Shown piece by piece: positions 1 through 10,000 of a stretch of 64,000 nucleotides of DNA (position 1 is the first letter of the stretch; the number at the start of each line of letters is the position of its first letter). The notes beneath the pieces are model-generated. The model saw only the letters and a list, made by a program, of their open reading frames with translations, was not told where the DNA came from and did not search any database. Location: assembly GCF_033096445.1 (NCBI RefSeq), contig NZ_AP028155.1:3911880-3975879 (forward strand), given 5' to 3'. Both the position numbers and the translations under genes were made by a program. The stretch is from Butyricimonas faecihominis. Lineage in GTDB: Bacteria > Bacteroidota > Bacteroidia > Bacteroidales > Marinifilaceae.

Positions 1-1
1 T

Positions 2-1297
2 ATGATGGATAAGGAATCCAAACGAATAACTTCTTTTGTTTTTCCGGAAGAAAATAATGAAATTCATTATTACGATAAATTATCTTTCCCGAGTTCCGAG
101 AAGAATTTTATGGATGTGTTCTTTATCGATCGGACGGAAGAATATCTGGTTTCCTTGAAAATGAAGGAGCATCAAGTTTCGCTGGAGGCGTTGAACCGGA
201 GGTATGAACTGGTGCTGGGTGTGACACGGCTTATCCCATGGACGTGGGATCTGTTGAATAAGACGATTAATTATGACATTACATACGTGACTCACGAGCT
301 TTGTAAGACGAAGGATTCGAGGATGATGACTGAAATGGAAGGGGATATGCTTGTTCATCCGGATGATCGAGCAGGAATGCATGAGGCCTATTATGACTTG
401 TATTACGATCGGGCTGATATTGTTCGAAAAGAACATAGGTCTATGTTTCGGGGGAGATCAAAAGAGTATGTTTGGTTCGAGAGTTTCGTGACCGTGAGCG
501 AGAGGGATGGAGAGGGTCATCCCACCTTGTTGGTTGGAGGATCTCTACTTATTGATGAACGGAAGAGGATGGAAGAGGAATTGTTGAAGGCGAAAGAGGC
601 GGCCGAAATATCGAATCATTTGAAGTCAGCTTTTCTCGCTAATATGAGTCATGAAATCCGGACCCCGTTGAACGCTATTGTCGGTTTTTCTAACGTGTTG
701 GCTTACACCGAGGACGAGAATGAACGGCAGGAATATATTAAGATTATAGAGAATAATAACACGTTGTTGTTGCAACTGATCGGGGATATTTTGGATTTAT
801 CGAAAATTGAAGCCGGTGTGTTCGAATTCGTGTATTCCGAAATCAATCTGAATGTATTACTGACAGAAGTTGTCCGGGCAGCTCGTTTACGATTAAAGAA
901 TGATTCGGTCGTTGTGGAATTCGTGGAGTATTTGCCCGAGTGCGTGATCTACTCTGATGCGAATCGTTTGATGCAGGTGTTGCATAATCTTGTTACGAAC
1001 GCCATAAAATTTACCACTAACGGGAGTATTCGTGTCGGGTATCGGCTACAAGAGGATGAGTCGTTGTATTTTTATGTCTCGGACACGGGATGTGGTATTC
1101 CCGCGGACAAGTTAAAAGAGGTGTTCGGGCGATTTGTGAAATTGAACTCTTTCCAACAGGGTACGGGATTGGGACTTTCCATCTGTGAGAGTATCGTGAC
1201 CCGGTTAGGGGGACAGATTGGGGTAATATCAGAAGTGGGGCAAGGATCAACCTTCTGGTTTACCTTGCCGAAATCTTCGTGGCAACAAGCGGATTAA
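2..1297 (+). CDS. PAS-domain sensor histidine kinase, 5' end outside window
   Basis: Membrane-signal or cytosolic two-component kinase that autophosphorylates a histidine and passes phosphate to a response regulator. The visible 431 residues hold the tail of one PAS-like domain (about 1-50), a second PAS domain (about 60-190), a HisKA domain with the H-box [15 protein letters not shown] (phospho-acceptor His217 in this numbering) and a HATPase domain with N-box (NLVTNAIKF), G1 (DTGCGIP) and G2 (GTGLGLSI) motifs. There is no receiver domain, so it is a classical kinase and not a hybrid. The reading frame is open to the window edge and the N-terminus resembles the end of a PAS domain, so the gene very likely begins upstream. 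It converges on rclA with one base between the stop codons. The ligand sensed cannot be read from the sequence. Confidence 0.9.
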   Translation: MMDKESKRITSFVFPEENNEIHYYDKLSFPSSEKNFMDVFFIDRTEEYLVSLKMKEHQVSLEALNRRYELVLGVTRLIPWTWDLLNKTINYDITYVTHELCKTKDSRMMTEMEGDMLVHPDDRAGMHEAYYDLYYDRADIVRKEHRSMFRGRSKEYVWFESFVTVSERDGEGHPTLLVGGSLLIDERKRMEEELLKAKEAAEISNHLKSAFLANMSHEIRTPLNAIVGFSNVLAYTEDENERQEYIKIIENNNTLLLQLIGDILDLSKIEAGVFEFVYSEINLNVLLTEVVRAARLRLKNDSVVVEFVEYLPECVIYSDANRLMQVLHNLVTNAIKFTTNGSIRVGYRLQEDESLYFYVSDTGCGIPADKLKEVFGRFVKLNSFQQGTGLGLSICESIVTRLGGQIGVISEVGQGSTFWFTLPKSSWQQAD

Positions 1298-1298
1298 T

Positions 1299-2678
1299 TC
1301 ATAGTTTAAATCTGAACAGGTCGTTGAATGATTCGCTCATGGAGGGGTGCGTGAAGATGAAATCCCGCAGGAATGTGTAATCCTGTCCCGTTTTCATGGC
1401 GATAGCTACGATATTGATGATTTCGCTTGATTCCGGACAAAATAGTGTACAGCCCAGTATCTTTTTCGTGTCTGCATCAATGATAGCTTTCAACATTCCC
1501 TCTGTTTTGCCGATCGTGTGTACTCGTGGAATGGAAGAGACGGTGAATTTGTTTACCTTGAAATTCAGGTTCTTTTTCCGGGCCTCTTCTTCATTCATTC
1601 CGATGCGGGAAAGCGGGGGCTCGATAAACACGGAATAACTGATTGGTTCCCGGTTGGTTGTTGCCCGATCCCTATTACCGAATAAATCTTCCCGGATGAT
1701 TCGATAATCGTCCAGAGAAACATAGGTGAATTGCAGACCGCCTTTTACGTCTCCTATGGCACGGATATGGGGTGTTGTTGTCTTCAAATATTCGTCCACG
1801 ATGATGGCTCCTCTTTCGTTGACTTCGACCCCGGCCGCCTTTAGATTCAAGCTTTCCGTGTTGGGTTTCCTACCCGTGGCGAGGAGAATTGCATCCGCTT
1901 GGAGCGTGTTCAATTCGCCGCTTGCTGTATCCTTATAGGTGAGGGTAGCTTCTTTTTCGCCATTAGTCACGGATTGCACGTTAGCATTCAAGATGAAGCG
2001 AATCCCTTTTTTCTCCAGTACTTCCTGCACGTTGGCTGCAATATCCCGATCTTCCCGGGGAATCAATGCCGAGAATCCTTCCAACACGGTGACTTCCGCT
2101 CCGAAGGAGGCGTACATGGAGGCAAATTCCAACCCGATGTAACCACCTCCGACAATGATTAACTGTCGGGGAAGTTCTTCCAGTTCCATGATCGTTGTGC
2201 TTGTGAATACTTTGGGATTATCCTGAATCCCGCTGATCGGGGGTATCACGGTTTCCGCTCCCGTGTTGATAAAAATGTGTTTTGCCGTTAGTTCGAAAGT
2301 CTCTTCTTTTGTTGTCACCCGAACGATCTCGGGTGAGACGAATTGTCCTTCGCCCGTGTAAACCGTGATGTTGGGGTTCCCGGCGAGGTTATCGTAGTTT
2401 TTTTGGCGTAGCTTGTCTGTTACATTATTTTTGAACGCGATAGCCTTCCGGTAGTCCGCTTTCCGTTCTTCGAAAGAGAGCCCTTTTTTCAGCGTGGCAA
2501 GTTCTGCTTGGTGGATGAGTGCTTTGGTCGGGATACACCCGATGTTGATGCAGGTTCCCCCGTACATTTTATCTGATCGTTCAATCATGGCAACTTTCCA
2601 GTCATGTTGAGCCAGTTCCGTGGCAAGGGTTTTACCACCTTTGCCGAAACCGATGATGATAGCGTCAAATTCTTTCAT
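1299..2678 (-). CDS. rclA: RclA-type flavin disulfide reductase (reactive chlorine resistance)
   Basis: FAD- and NAD(P)H-dependent class I pyridine nucleotide disulfide oxidoreductase of 459 aa. In E. coli RclA reduces Cu(II) and protects against hypochlorous acid. The sequence shows the N-terminal FAD motif (GFGKGGKT), the redox-active pair in GGTCINIGCIPTK (Cys43 and Cys48, the same spacing and numbering as E. coli RclA), a second dinucleotide fold (GGGYIGLEFAS), the GD motif region (AIGDVKGGLQFTYVSLDDY) and a dimerisation domain ending FTHPSMSESFNDLF. That C-terminal phrase and the N-terminal GFGKGGKTLA are characteristic of RclA as opposed to lipoamide dehydrogenase or mercuric reductase. 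Its start codon overlaps the rclC stop by four bases (ATGA), so the two are translationally coupled. Confidence 0.88.
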   Translation of the reverse strand: MKEFDAIIIGFGKGGKTLATELAQHDWKVAMIERSDKMYGGTCINIGCIPTKALIHQAELATLKKGLSFEERKADYRKAIAFKNNVTDKLRQKNYDNLAGNPNITVYTGEGQFVSPEIVRVTTKEETFELTAKHIFINTGAETVIPPISGIQDNPKVFTSTTIMELEELPRQLIIVGGGYIGLEFASMYASFGAEVTVLEGFSALIPREDRDIAANVQEVLEKKGIRFILNANVQSVTNGEKEATLTYKDTASGELNTLQADAILLATGRKPNTESLNLKAAGVEVNERGAIIVDEYLKTTTPHIRAIGDVKGGLQFTYVSLDDYRIIREDLFGNRDRATTNREPISYSVFIEPPLSRIGMNEEEARKKNLNFKVNKFTVSSIPRVHTIGKTEGMLKAIIDADTKKILGCTLFCPESSEIINIVAIAMKTGQDYTFLRDFIFTHPSMSESFNDLFRFKL

Positions 2679-3274
2679 GATTCTTGATGTTTTAATTGAT
2701 TTAATATGCGTTGTGCAGAATCGGATAGTAGCACTATGGCTCCTGCTAATATGGCCGTGTCTTTAATCACGAGGCGTCCGGCTCCCGATAACAGGGGAAA
2801 ACCAAATTCCCCGCTTCCCAGATTGGGGACCCATACTTCGGGTGTCGTGGCAAGAAATGACAAGGTTCCGATAGTCATAATAATGGCCAGAATATCCCCG
2901 ATGATGCCGATGCGGGGAAAGAATAATCCAAGGAAAACCAGTATCCCGATGGTACAGATCAGGGCTCCCAGCCCGTAGGCGAAGGTGTACGTTCCGTTTA
3001 CTTGATGCCATTCCCGGTTTTTGATTACGTAGGCTCCTTCCGCGTTTTTGTATTCCTTGTATTCCGGGGCTTGTTTGTTGTAGAAGAAACTCATGAAGGG
3101 ACTGTTGGCAACGAACGGCACAATCCCGTCAGCCTCGTAGTGATAGTATTTCAGCCCCCCGATCCACACGAAAATGATGAGGATGGCCACACGGATCAGT
3201 TTTATGCCTAAACCTTTGCTTGATGCTGCTATCGTTAAAAAACGATGAATGGATTTTGTTACTTGCTCGTTCAT
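2675..3274 (-). CDS. rclC: RclC-like DUF417 inner-membrane protein
   Basis: 199 aa, four predicted membrane segments (about 25-42, 95-117, 122-143 and 163-183) and the WIGGLKYYHYEADGI stretch typical of the DUF417/YkgB family. In E. coli the homologue RclC is part of the rclABC operon induced by hypochlorous acid; its biochemical role is not established. An insertion of charged, aromatic residues (NKQAPEYKEYKNAEGAY) sits between the first and second segments. Placed directly upstream of rclA with a 4-bp overlap, and 81 bp downstream of an AraC-type regulator gene in the same direction. No rclB is present. The family call rests on recognisable sequence and on the neighbour. Confidence 0.83.
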   Translation of the reverse strand: MNEQVTKSIHRFLTIAASSKGLGIKLIRVAILIIFVWIGGLKYYHYEADGIVPFVANSPFMSFFYNKQAPEYKEYKNAEGAYVIKNREWHQVNGTYTFAYGLGALICTIGILVFLGLFFPRIGIIGDILAIIMTIGTLSFLATTPEVWVPNLGSGEFGFPLLSGAGRLVIKDTAILAGAIVLLSDSAQRILNQLKHQES

Positions 3275-3355
3275 TTTATTCCTGAATTAGATTGTTTAAC
3301 TTCAGGTACAAAGATCGGCTATCCGCATGTGGTTAAAAATGGCAATTTTTCCGTT

Positions 3356-4207
3356 TTAGTTGTCAATTTTTCCCGATTCTTTCAACTGACGTTTGTATTG
3401 TGTAATACTTTCCCCGGAAACTTTCTTGAAGAAACGGCTGAAACTTGCTTGGTCTTCGAAACCTAAGAGATGGGCGATCTCCTTGGCTGTCATTTCGCTA
3501 TATAGTAAAAGCCGTTTTGCTTCCGCCTCTACCCTCTGGTGGATCACTTTCAACGGGGAAGGTAAATTGTATAACGATAAAAGGTGCGAAAGGGTTTTAG
3601 GGGATTTGCATAACATATCAGCGTAATCCTGCACTTGTTTCTTTTCTTTGAAATGCTGGTCTACAAGCACGTAAAAGCGACGGACGGAGTTGAAACTCTC
3701 TTCCATGTCCGGTGTGATATGCAGGTTTTTGCGGGCAACCCGTGTTGCGTGAATGATAAAATGTTTCAACAGGATGCGCAACATTTCTTCTTTCAAGTTG
3801 TCGTTTACTTGAAATTCGCTTTGCAGGCTGGTGATGATGGCCTCGCAAGTTGCTTTTTCTTCTTCCGAAAGGCGGAAGTGCATGATGCGGGAGGTACCGT
3901 TGAAAAGGAATCCGCTACATGAAACTTCGTGGTCGTTCCCGTAGATGCAATAGAAATTACTGTTAAAAAGGAGTATCATGTAGTCTCCTTCGGATTCCTT
4001 GATTTCCAAGTGGTGAAGGTTGGTCAGGGAAATAATATCGTTTTCTTGTAGCGTGATGAGTTGATGGTCAACGTCTATCGTGACGGTTCCTTTCCTTGCC
4101 CAGATAAATTTGTACAAACTGTTATCTTCACGGAGTGTTTTCGTGAGTTGAAAAGAATCCGTGAGGGCAATTGTCCCTTTTAGTTTCGTGTTGAAGGTTA
4201 ATTCCAT
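3356..4207 (-). CDS. AraC-family transcription regulator of the Rcl-like locus
   Basis: 283 aa. Residues about 1-130 form a cupin-like sensory domain as in many Bacteroidetes AraC proteins; residues about 180-275 carry two helix-turn-helix motifs (MLCKSPKTLSHLL and AKEIAHLLGFEDQASFSRFFKK). It is first in the order regulator-rclC-rclA, all on one strand, so it is the likely local activator, in the position of E. coli RclR. Cysteines Cys107 and Cys116 lie in the sensory domain (in FYCIY and VSCSG) and could be oxidant-sensitive, but the N-terminal domain does not look like that of RclR, so it is probably an analogue and not a strict orthologue. A weak -7 match (AACCTTTG) lies 35-42 bp upstream of the start. 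Confidence 0.85.
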   Translation of the reverse strand: MELTFNTKLKGTIALTDSFQLTKTLREDNSLYKFIWARKGTVTIDVDHQLITLQENDIISLTNLHHLEIKESEGDYMILLFNSNFYCIYGNDHEVSCSGFLFNGTSRIMHFRLSEEEKATCEAIITSLQSEFQVNDNLKEEMLRILLKHFIIHATRVARKNLHITPDMEESFNSVRRFYVLVDQHFKEKKQVQDYADMLCKSPKTLSHLLSLYNLPSPLKVIHQRVEAEAKRLLLYSEMTAKEIAHLLGFEDQASFSRFFKKVSGESITQYKRQLKESGKIDN

Positions 4208-4283
4208 TGGAAGTATTTGTTAAATTACGTCGTCCCTTGTGCAAAGGTTCGTATTTCCGTTGGAATGTGGAGAATAAAAGAGC

Positions 4284-4646
4284 GTGTCAAAAGTTATTTT
4301 ATGAACTCCCTCCCGGCTCCGCCGTACTCCCTCTATAAACAGAGGGAGAGCTAAAATACTCTCTATCTTCGGGAAGATTCACCAGCTCCTCCTCTGTTTA
4401 TGAGGCCACTGAAAAACGTTTTAACACTTACAATTTGTAAGTTAGCTAGAGATATACAACCAGTTTTTGGCGAATATTTAACAAAATATAGTCTTATATA
4501 GGTATTAAATTCTCTTTCTAGTTTCAAACTGTAAGTAAAATCAAAATATTACCTCAAAAAGAGGGACTTTTTCAGTGGCCTCGTTTATAGAGGAGGTGGC
4601 AGCGTAGCTGACGGAGGAGTTTGTTGAATAAAATGACTTTTGACAC
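4284..4646. repeat. Palindromic intergenic repeat, copy 1, interrupted by a MITE
   Basis: An imperfect palindrome with outer arms GTGTCAAAAGT..ATTTTAT at the left and its inverse at the right, and inner segments such as CTCCCTCTATAAACAGAGGG and CAGCTCCTCCTCTGTTTAT. Without the insertion it would be about 176 bp. It is homologous over most of its length to the copy at 12842-13034. It lies between the regulator gene at 3356-4207 and the import locus. The gap from 4208 to 4702 holds this repeat, its insertion, and a small hairpin; no gene was seen in it. Confidence 0.85.
4402..4582. mobile_element. MITE-like non-autonomous element, 181 bp
   Basis: Starts GAGGCCACTGAAAAA and ends with its exact inverse TTTTTCAGTGGCCTC (15-bp perfect terminal inverted repeats). 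It is flanked on both sides by GTTTAT (4396-4401 and 4583-4588), a 6-bp target duplication. Removing the element and one duplicate restores the sequence CTCTGTTTATAGAGGAGG found intact in the second palindromic repeat copy. There is no coding capacity. The ends suggest mobilisation by a transposase with ends of this type encoded elsewhere in the genome; the IS family is not determined here. Confidence 0.85.
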
Positions 4647-4670
4647 ACTCGCAAACCGATTGGTAATCAG

Positions 4671-4695
4671 CCTCCCCCTTGTATCAAGGGGGAGG
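4671..4695. repeat. Perfect 10-bp hairpin CCTCCCCCTT-gtatc-AAGGGGGAGG
   Basis: A stem of ten perfect pairs with a five-base loop, bordered by CAG and AGCTG. The CAGCTCCTCC edge resembles the right half of the palindromic repeats in this window, so it may be a reduced member of that family. It follows the end of the lipoprotein gene at 4703 but lacks a T-run on the minus strand, so it is a poor intrinsic terminator for that gene. Confidence 0.5.
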
Positions 4696-4702
4696 AGCTG
4701 TT

Positions 4703-5590
4703 TTATGAAGGCAGACAAAAAGAAAAGATATCTATATCCAGTTGTTTTTGGATAGCATCTTGTAACAGTAAATATTTTTGTTCTACCAAGGGATATTCTT
4801 CCATGAGTTCGTCTAGTTCCTCTTTCGTGGAAGAGAACAAGAATTGAAAATATTGCTGCACGTCCATCTCTTGACTTGGGATAAATAGAAGACAATCTTC
4901 CGGGTCTTCGGTTTCGGACATATAAGGATCGAACGTGATGAATCCACATTCTCTGGCCTCAATAATTCCCTCTTCTACCGTGTACGATTCAAACAGGCTG
5001 TAGTCCCCGTAATACTCCTTGCTTACTTCGAGGAAGGCTCCCGGTACGAACCATGCCTCACGCTTTAGTAAATATTCGGTCCAAAGACTTTGATTAATAT
5101 CTCCCCGGTAATTGTTGCGGGTGGTTTCATCGAGAGTTGCCAGATCGTCATTGATGTTTGCGATAGCGATAAAGCCGGAGCTTGAATAGGCGTTGACTAA
5201 ATCATAATCACCCAGTATCCATAACTCAATACGATTGGCCAGTTGAATCGTGAACGGGAAATATTTCTTTTTGAAATTGTCGTCATAGATATTCAAGAAC
5301 TGCTCCTCGATAAATTGCAGTCCGGTTTTAAGGACTTCTTTTTCCTGTTCCGGGGCTTTTAGCGAGATCGGGTTTTGATTGTTAAAGTTATAAACGTAAT
5401 CGCTGGAATCCGGGTTGGTTAGGATGACCACGCCGTATTTCTGGTAAAAGTCATAAATGTAATGTTGTACGTAATCGTTGGGATCATCGGTTAACGTGTA
5501 CTTCCCGGCTTGTAATTCCACCTTTGGATTGTTTTCATCATGACATCCTAGAAGGATAAAAAATAGGGGTATGATATATATACTTTTCAT
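4703..5590 (-). CDS. SusCD-associated lipoprotein resembling a zinc metallohydrolase, active site degenerate
   Basis: 295 aa with a lipoprotein signal (FFILLGC, lipid-carrying Cys16). Placed 19 bp after susD at the end of the import operon, where Bacteroidetes often carry a substrate-import-associated zinc metallohydrolase lipoprotein. The overall layout fits that family: an ARECGFIT segment near residue 215 followed by a conserved acidic segment. The expected HExxH zinc motif is missing: at the corresponding place (about residues 170-177) the sequence reads WTEYLLKR, keeping Glu172 but with Thr171 and Lys175-176 in place of the histidine ligands. The assigned relationship is inference from layout and short similarities. 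If right, the protein is probably a binding or structural subunit, not an enzyme. Confidence 0.6.
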   Translation of the reverse strand: MKSIYIIPLFFILLGCHDENNPKVELQAGKYTLTDDPNDYVQHYIYDFYQKYGVVILTNPDSSDYVYNFNNQNPISLKAPEQEKEVLKTGLQFIEEQFLNIYDDNFKKKYFPFTIQLANRIELWILGDYDLVNAYSSSGFIAIANINDDLATLDETTRNNYRGDINQSLWTEYLLKREAWFVPGAFLEVSKEYYGDYSLFESYTVEEGIIEARECGFITFDPYMSETEDPEDCLLFIPSQEMDVQQYFQFLFSSTKEELDELMEEYPLVEQKYLLLQDAIQKQLDIDIFSFCLPS

Positions 5591-5609
5591 AGTTTCGGTT
5601 TTTATAGGT

Positions 5610-6998
5610 TTATAGCTGTTCGGGGCGTTCGATGTTCACGATAATCTTATTTTGCTCTCTGATCTTTTTAGGGATCGGTAGCGTGTAGGATTTACTTCCC
5701 GCGGGTAGAATGTATTCTTTCCGACTTCCCCCGTTCGTGAAAATGTGTCGTAGTTCCGGCATTCCCTGTCTTCTCAGGTCGAACCAGCGATGTTTCTCGA
5801 AACAAAGTTCTCTCCTGCGTTCTTCCCAGACTTTGTTCAGGGCATCCTCCCGGTTGGTGGCCGTGATTTCGTAATCGTTCTCGATACGCTTTTCCCTGAT
5901 TGTGTTAATATCCGTGATGGCCGATTCCCACTTATCCAAGAAAACTAAAGCCTCGGCCCGGTTTAGGTAGGCTTCTGACAGACGATAGGTATTTCCGTAG
6001 GACTGGGAATTCGTGCTACTGAATTTGTGAGGTTTCTTATTCTTGTCCCAAAATGTGGTTTTGCGCAAGTCATCATTACTAAAAAGTGAAATGATCTTAT
6101 CGGAGACAAGGTATGTTGCATACGTGGAAGAGTAATTATAGATAAAATCAAAACTGGCCATGCCGTAACAGAACATGATCTCTGGGTTATTTCTGTTGAT
6201 AAAATAGGAGTAGGAAGTCAGGCCGGCTGTATGTAAGTCGTAGAGCTGGTACCTCTCGTTATTGATAACGCTGTCGGCATAATTCTTGGCTAACTGGTAC
6301 TCTTTTTTGTAAAGATGCAGCCGGGAGGCAAACAGGTAAGCCACGTCTAGGCTCGGGTGAACCACATTCTTGGTCCATTCCGTGTTTTTAAAACGTGCGA
6401 TCGACTCGTGTAAATCGGACTCTATCTTCGCGTACACTTTCGCTAGAGTCTCTCTGGAATAGATGTTATCCATGATCGTGATTTCCTCGTTAATCGGGAC
6501 CCCGAGGGCTTTCTCGGCTTGCTCCGCGCTTTCGTAGGGTTCTCCGTACAAGTTTATTAACTCGAAATAAGCTTGGGCCCGCATGAAATAAGTCTCTGCC
6601 AGTAGTTGATTCTTTTCTTCATCCGTGCCGTGCATGGAAGGTGTTTTATCAATGATGATATTGCAGATGAAAATGGTATGATATAATTCGCTCCATGCCT
6701 CGTCATTCCTCGTCGCCAGATCTCGTCCCTCTTCGGGTTCCCGTTGCCACGTGTAGTAGCCCCACAGCTGGTTGCGGTATTCATACTGGTTCCCGTCTTG
6801 ATCCGCGAAATCATCTGTCATGACGGACAAATATTCGGTGTAGTCTTTTTTGTTCTGGATGATCTCTCCGAGTAAGAGTTCTCGCAGGTGAGAGACCGTT
6901 TTAGGAACGACTTTATCCTGTGATTCGGGTTCAAGGAAATCATTACATCCTTGTGTCAACAGGACCAGAATTGCGAGTATAATATATATTTTTTTCAT
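5610..6998 (-). CDS. SusD/RagB-family substrate-binding lipoprotein
   Basis: Outer-membrane lipoprotein of 462 aa that forms the lid over a SusC channel and binds the imported ligand. Signal peptide with lipobox LLTQGC (Cys18), then the N-terminal FLEPESQDKV segment typical of SusD, TPR-like helices (for example AETYFMRAQAYFELINLYG and RLSEAYLNRAEALV), and the C-terminal WEERRRELCFEKHRWFDLRR motif of the family. Ends in a short segment IVNIERPEQL. It lies 11 bp downstream of susC. No glycoside hydrolase, sulfatase or peptidase gene with an intact active site accompanies it, so the substrate is not evident. Confidence 0.93.
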   Translation of the reverse strand: MKKIYIILAILVLLTQGCNDFLEPESQDKVVPKTVSHLRELLLGEIIQNKKDYTEYLSVMTDDFADQDGNQYEYRNQLWGYYTWQREPEEGRDLATRNDEAWSELYHTIFICNIIIDKTPSMHGTDEEKNQLLAETYFMRAQAYFELINLYGEPYESAEQAEKALGVPINEEITIMDNIYSRETLAKVYAKIESDLHESIARFKNTEWTKNVVHPSLDVAYLFASRLHLYKKEYQLAKNYADSVINNERYQLYDLHTAGLTSYSYFINRNNPEIMFCYGMASFDFIYNYSSTYATYLVSDKIISLFSNDDLRKTTFWDKNKKPHKFSSTNSQSYGNTYRLSEAYLNRAEALVFLDKWESAITDINTIREKRIENDYEITATNREDALNKVWEERRRELCFEKHRWFDLRRQGMPELRHIFTNGGSRKEYILPAGSKSYTLPIPKKIREQNKIIVNIERPEQL

Positions 6999-7009
6999 GA
7001 CTTCAGGGA

Positions 7010-10000
7010 TTAAAAATTAAGTGATAGCCGCATGGAATAAGTTTGTTGTGGTGGAATGGAGCGAGCCCCGAGGCTGATTTGTTCCGGGTCCCGTCCCTTG
7101 AGGGCTTTATCTTTGATAACAAAAAGGTTGGACACGGAGAACCCGAGATTCAATGAATTCAGAAAGAGCCTTTTGCACCATTCTTCCGGGAACCTGTAAT
7201 TCAAGGATAGGTTCGTGCAACGTAAGAAACTACTGGACACGGTCCGTAAATCCGAATAATTGTACATTTCCCACAAAGATGCCGCAACAGGGTATTTCAA
7301 ATCCTGCGGGTACACCTTCACGTAGGCATCATTCCATTCCGATATTCTTAAAGCATCGTCACTTAACCGAGGTATGTTCGTCCGGTCTTCATCCCCGGGT
7401 TTTCGCCACCTGTTCACGTATTCGGTACTCATGTTTTGCTGCGGATAGGGCAGCGTTTGATTCGCCACGTAGAGGTTGTTTAATCGAACCTTATGCCCCA
7501 AGTTAAAAGCGAACGTGGAACTTAGAGAGAAACGTTTATACCGGAAGTCGGCAGAGAGACCACCGCTTAAATCCGGCTCCCGGCTTCCCATGGCAACGAA
7601 AGCCCGGGCGTATGCCTCGTCGTAGGAACTGATGATGAAATCCCCTTTTTTGTGACCATCCCCGTCTTCCAAGTATTGTTCGTTGTAGTTCTTGAATGTC
7701 GGATAACCATTAGCGTCCAATTTGTCAAATTGATAGGAGTAGAACGTGTTTACCGGTTTGCCGTTGGTGATCACGCTTCCATTGACGTAATTTGTATAGG
7801 TGGTATGTTGTTCCTTATCGGCGTTGGTAACCTTGTTGTACACTTTGGATGTATTAAAGGATAGACTTATCCCGTAGTCTTTGCGATTTAAAGGTTTAAG
7901 CCCGACGGATAACTCCCAACCTTTATTCCGAAGAGAACCTCGGTTGATGGCCACCCGGGATGCCCCGTTCGTGGAGGTAATTTCCTTGGTCACGATCATG
8001 TTCTTTCCCGTCTTTTTATATCCTTCTAGGGTAACGTCAAGTAAGCCTTTCAAGACAACCAGATTGATTCCCAAGTTGTAGGATTGTGTCTTTTCCCATT
8101 TTAAATGGTCATTGGGAACCTTGTATAGCGTGGACGAATACTCTTCCGAGATATTATCCATACCCCCCATGGTCAGGATCATGTCGGGAACTTGCTCTTC
8201 GTTGACATTTCCCTGTATACCGAAAGAGCCTCGCACGGCTAGAACCTCCAGCCATTTCACATTTTGAAGGAATAGCTCCTCGTGGGCGTTCCATCTTCCG
8301 GAGATGGACCATATCGGTAGGAATCGGGTGGAAATGTCTTTCCCGAATTGATTTGAACCGTCAGCCCGGATGTTGAAATTGAAACTGTACCTGTTGTCGA
8401 ACGTGTAGGTGAAAGCCCCGTAAAAAGAGACTTTGTTGTCTTTGGTGTCCGTGATAGCCGGATAGTTTTCGGCCACGGTGTTCCTGTACTTGCTGTAGTT
8501 TTCCAAAACGATCTTGGCGAATTTGTGTCCCCGTTCCCGGAGATACCCGTAATTTGTTTCAGTTTTACCGTCCATCTTCCTAGAGTTGATTTCTATTCCG
8601 GCAATGGCGTTAACTTCATGTTTTTGGAACGTTTGGAAATAGCTGAGGGAACTTGTTAACTGGTAGGACTGTCCCCGGTAATCCTTTTCATTCAAGATCC
8701 CACCCATGGGAAGTTCCGTGTCCGTGTAATAATTGGAGGCTAATTTCGCATCGGGTTCTTTGACGCCGTACGCGAGCAACCGTTTGGATTGTGCGAATGT
8801 GGATTGTTCGTCCACCCATTCCTGTTCATTTGTGTGAGTAGTGGTCAGGTTGAACTGGGTGTGCCAGTTGAACATGGAGAACAGTTTCCAGTCAAGGTGA
8901 AAATTCATGGACGTGTTGCTGGTCGTACTCTCGTAGCCGGAATGATCCAGTTCGTGAAATATGTTGAACTTAATATCCGGCGAGTAATAATCTTTTGCCG
9001 TGTTTTTCAACCCTTCTTTCGTGGTGTAAAAATAATCACTTCCGTCCTCGTTGTAGGCGGGGATAGCCCGGGAGGTTTCATACGCGTACTGGTACAGATC
9101 GACAGAACTATGCGTGCGCTTGCTTTTTACCCGGGCAGAGGAAATGTCTGCCCCTATTTTTAGATTGGGGTATAAATTGACATCCACTTTTGCCAAGGCG
9201 TTGTAGCGAGTGTATTTTTCCGGCTTTGCCACGCCTTTCTGATCGTTGTACCCGGCTGATATGTAATAATTCACCCGATCACTTCCCCCGGAAACGGATA
9301 GGTTATAACTTTGCGTGAACGAGGTGTGGAACAGGAGATCGTACCAATCCGTGTTCATTTCCTTTAGTTTTTTCACCTGTTGGTTGAATTCTTGGTAGGT
9401 GATGCGACGCTCCCACAGATCCCTTAACGCTCCTTCGTAACCGATTTCAGACGGGTCATATTTGTTGAAATGTAATGCTTTCTCCTGCATTTCTTCCGAG
9501 ACCTCGATACGGTCTTTCGAATTCATTTGTTTCATGATGGAATAGTTTGGGCGGGCAACGACGGAAAGGTTCGTCGAGAAGTTCACCCTTGGCGGGCCGG
9601 ATTGGCCTCTTTTGGTGGTGATCACGATCACCCCGTTGGCGGCACGTACCCCGTAAAGAGCCGTGGCAGAGGCATCTTTTAAAATGTCAATCCGGTCAAT
9701 GTCTTCCGGGTTCAGGAAGGAAATCGCGTTCCCGATCAGATTCACGTTGTCCATGCTGTTGATCTCTTCCGGGGTAAGCGGTATCGGGTCGGAAAGGATC
9801 ACGCCGTCGACCACCCACACGGGTTCCCGACTTCCCGAGATCGAGGAGGAGCCTCGAATCCTGATTTTGGGTGCTACTCCGGGGGTTCCCGACTGATTAA
9901 TGGCCTGCAATCCCGGTATTTTTCCTTGCAACATCTGGTCGATGGACGTGTTGATCGGGTCCAGCACGTCTGAACCTTTCACGCTCACCACGGCAGATGT

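Noticed and set aside
4671-4695. Hairpin as terminator of the lipoprotein gene
   Set aside because: No T-run on the minus strand; listed as a repeat.
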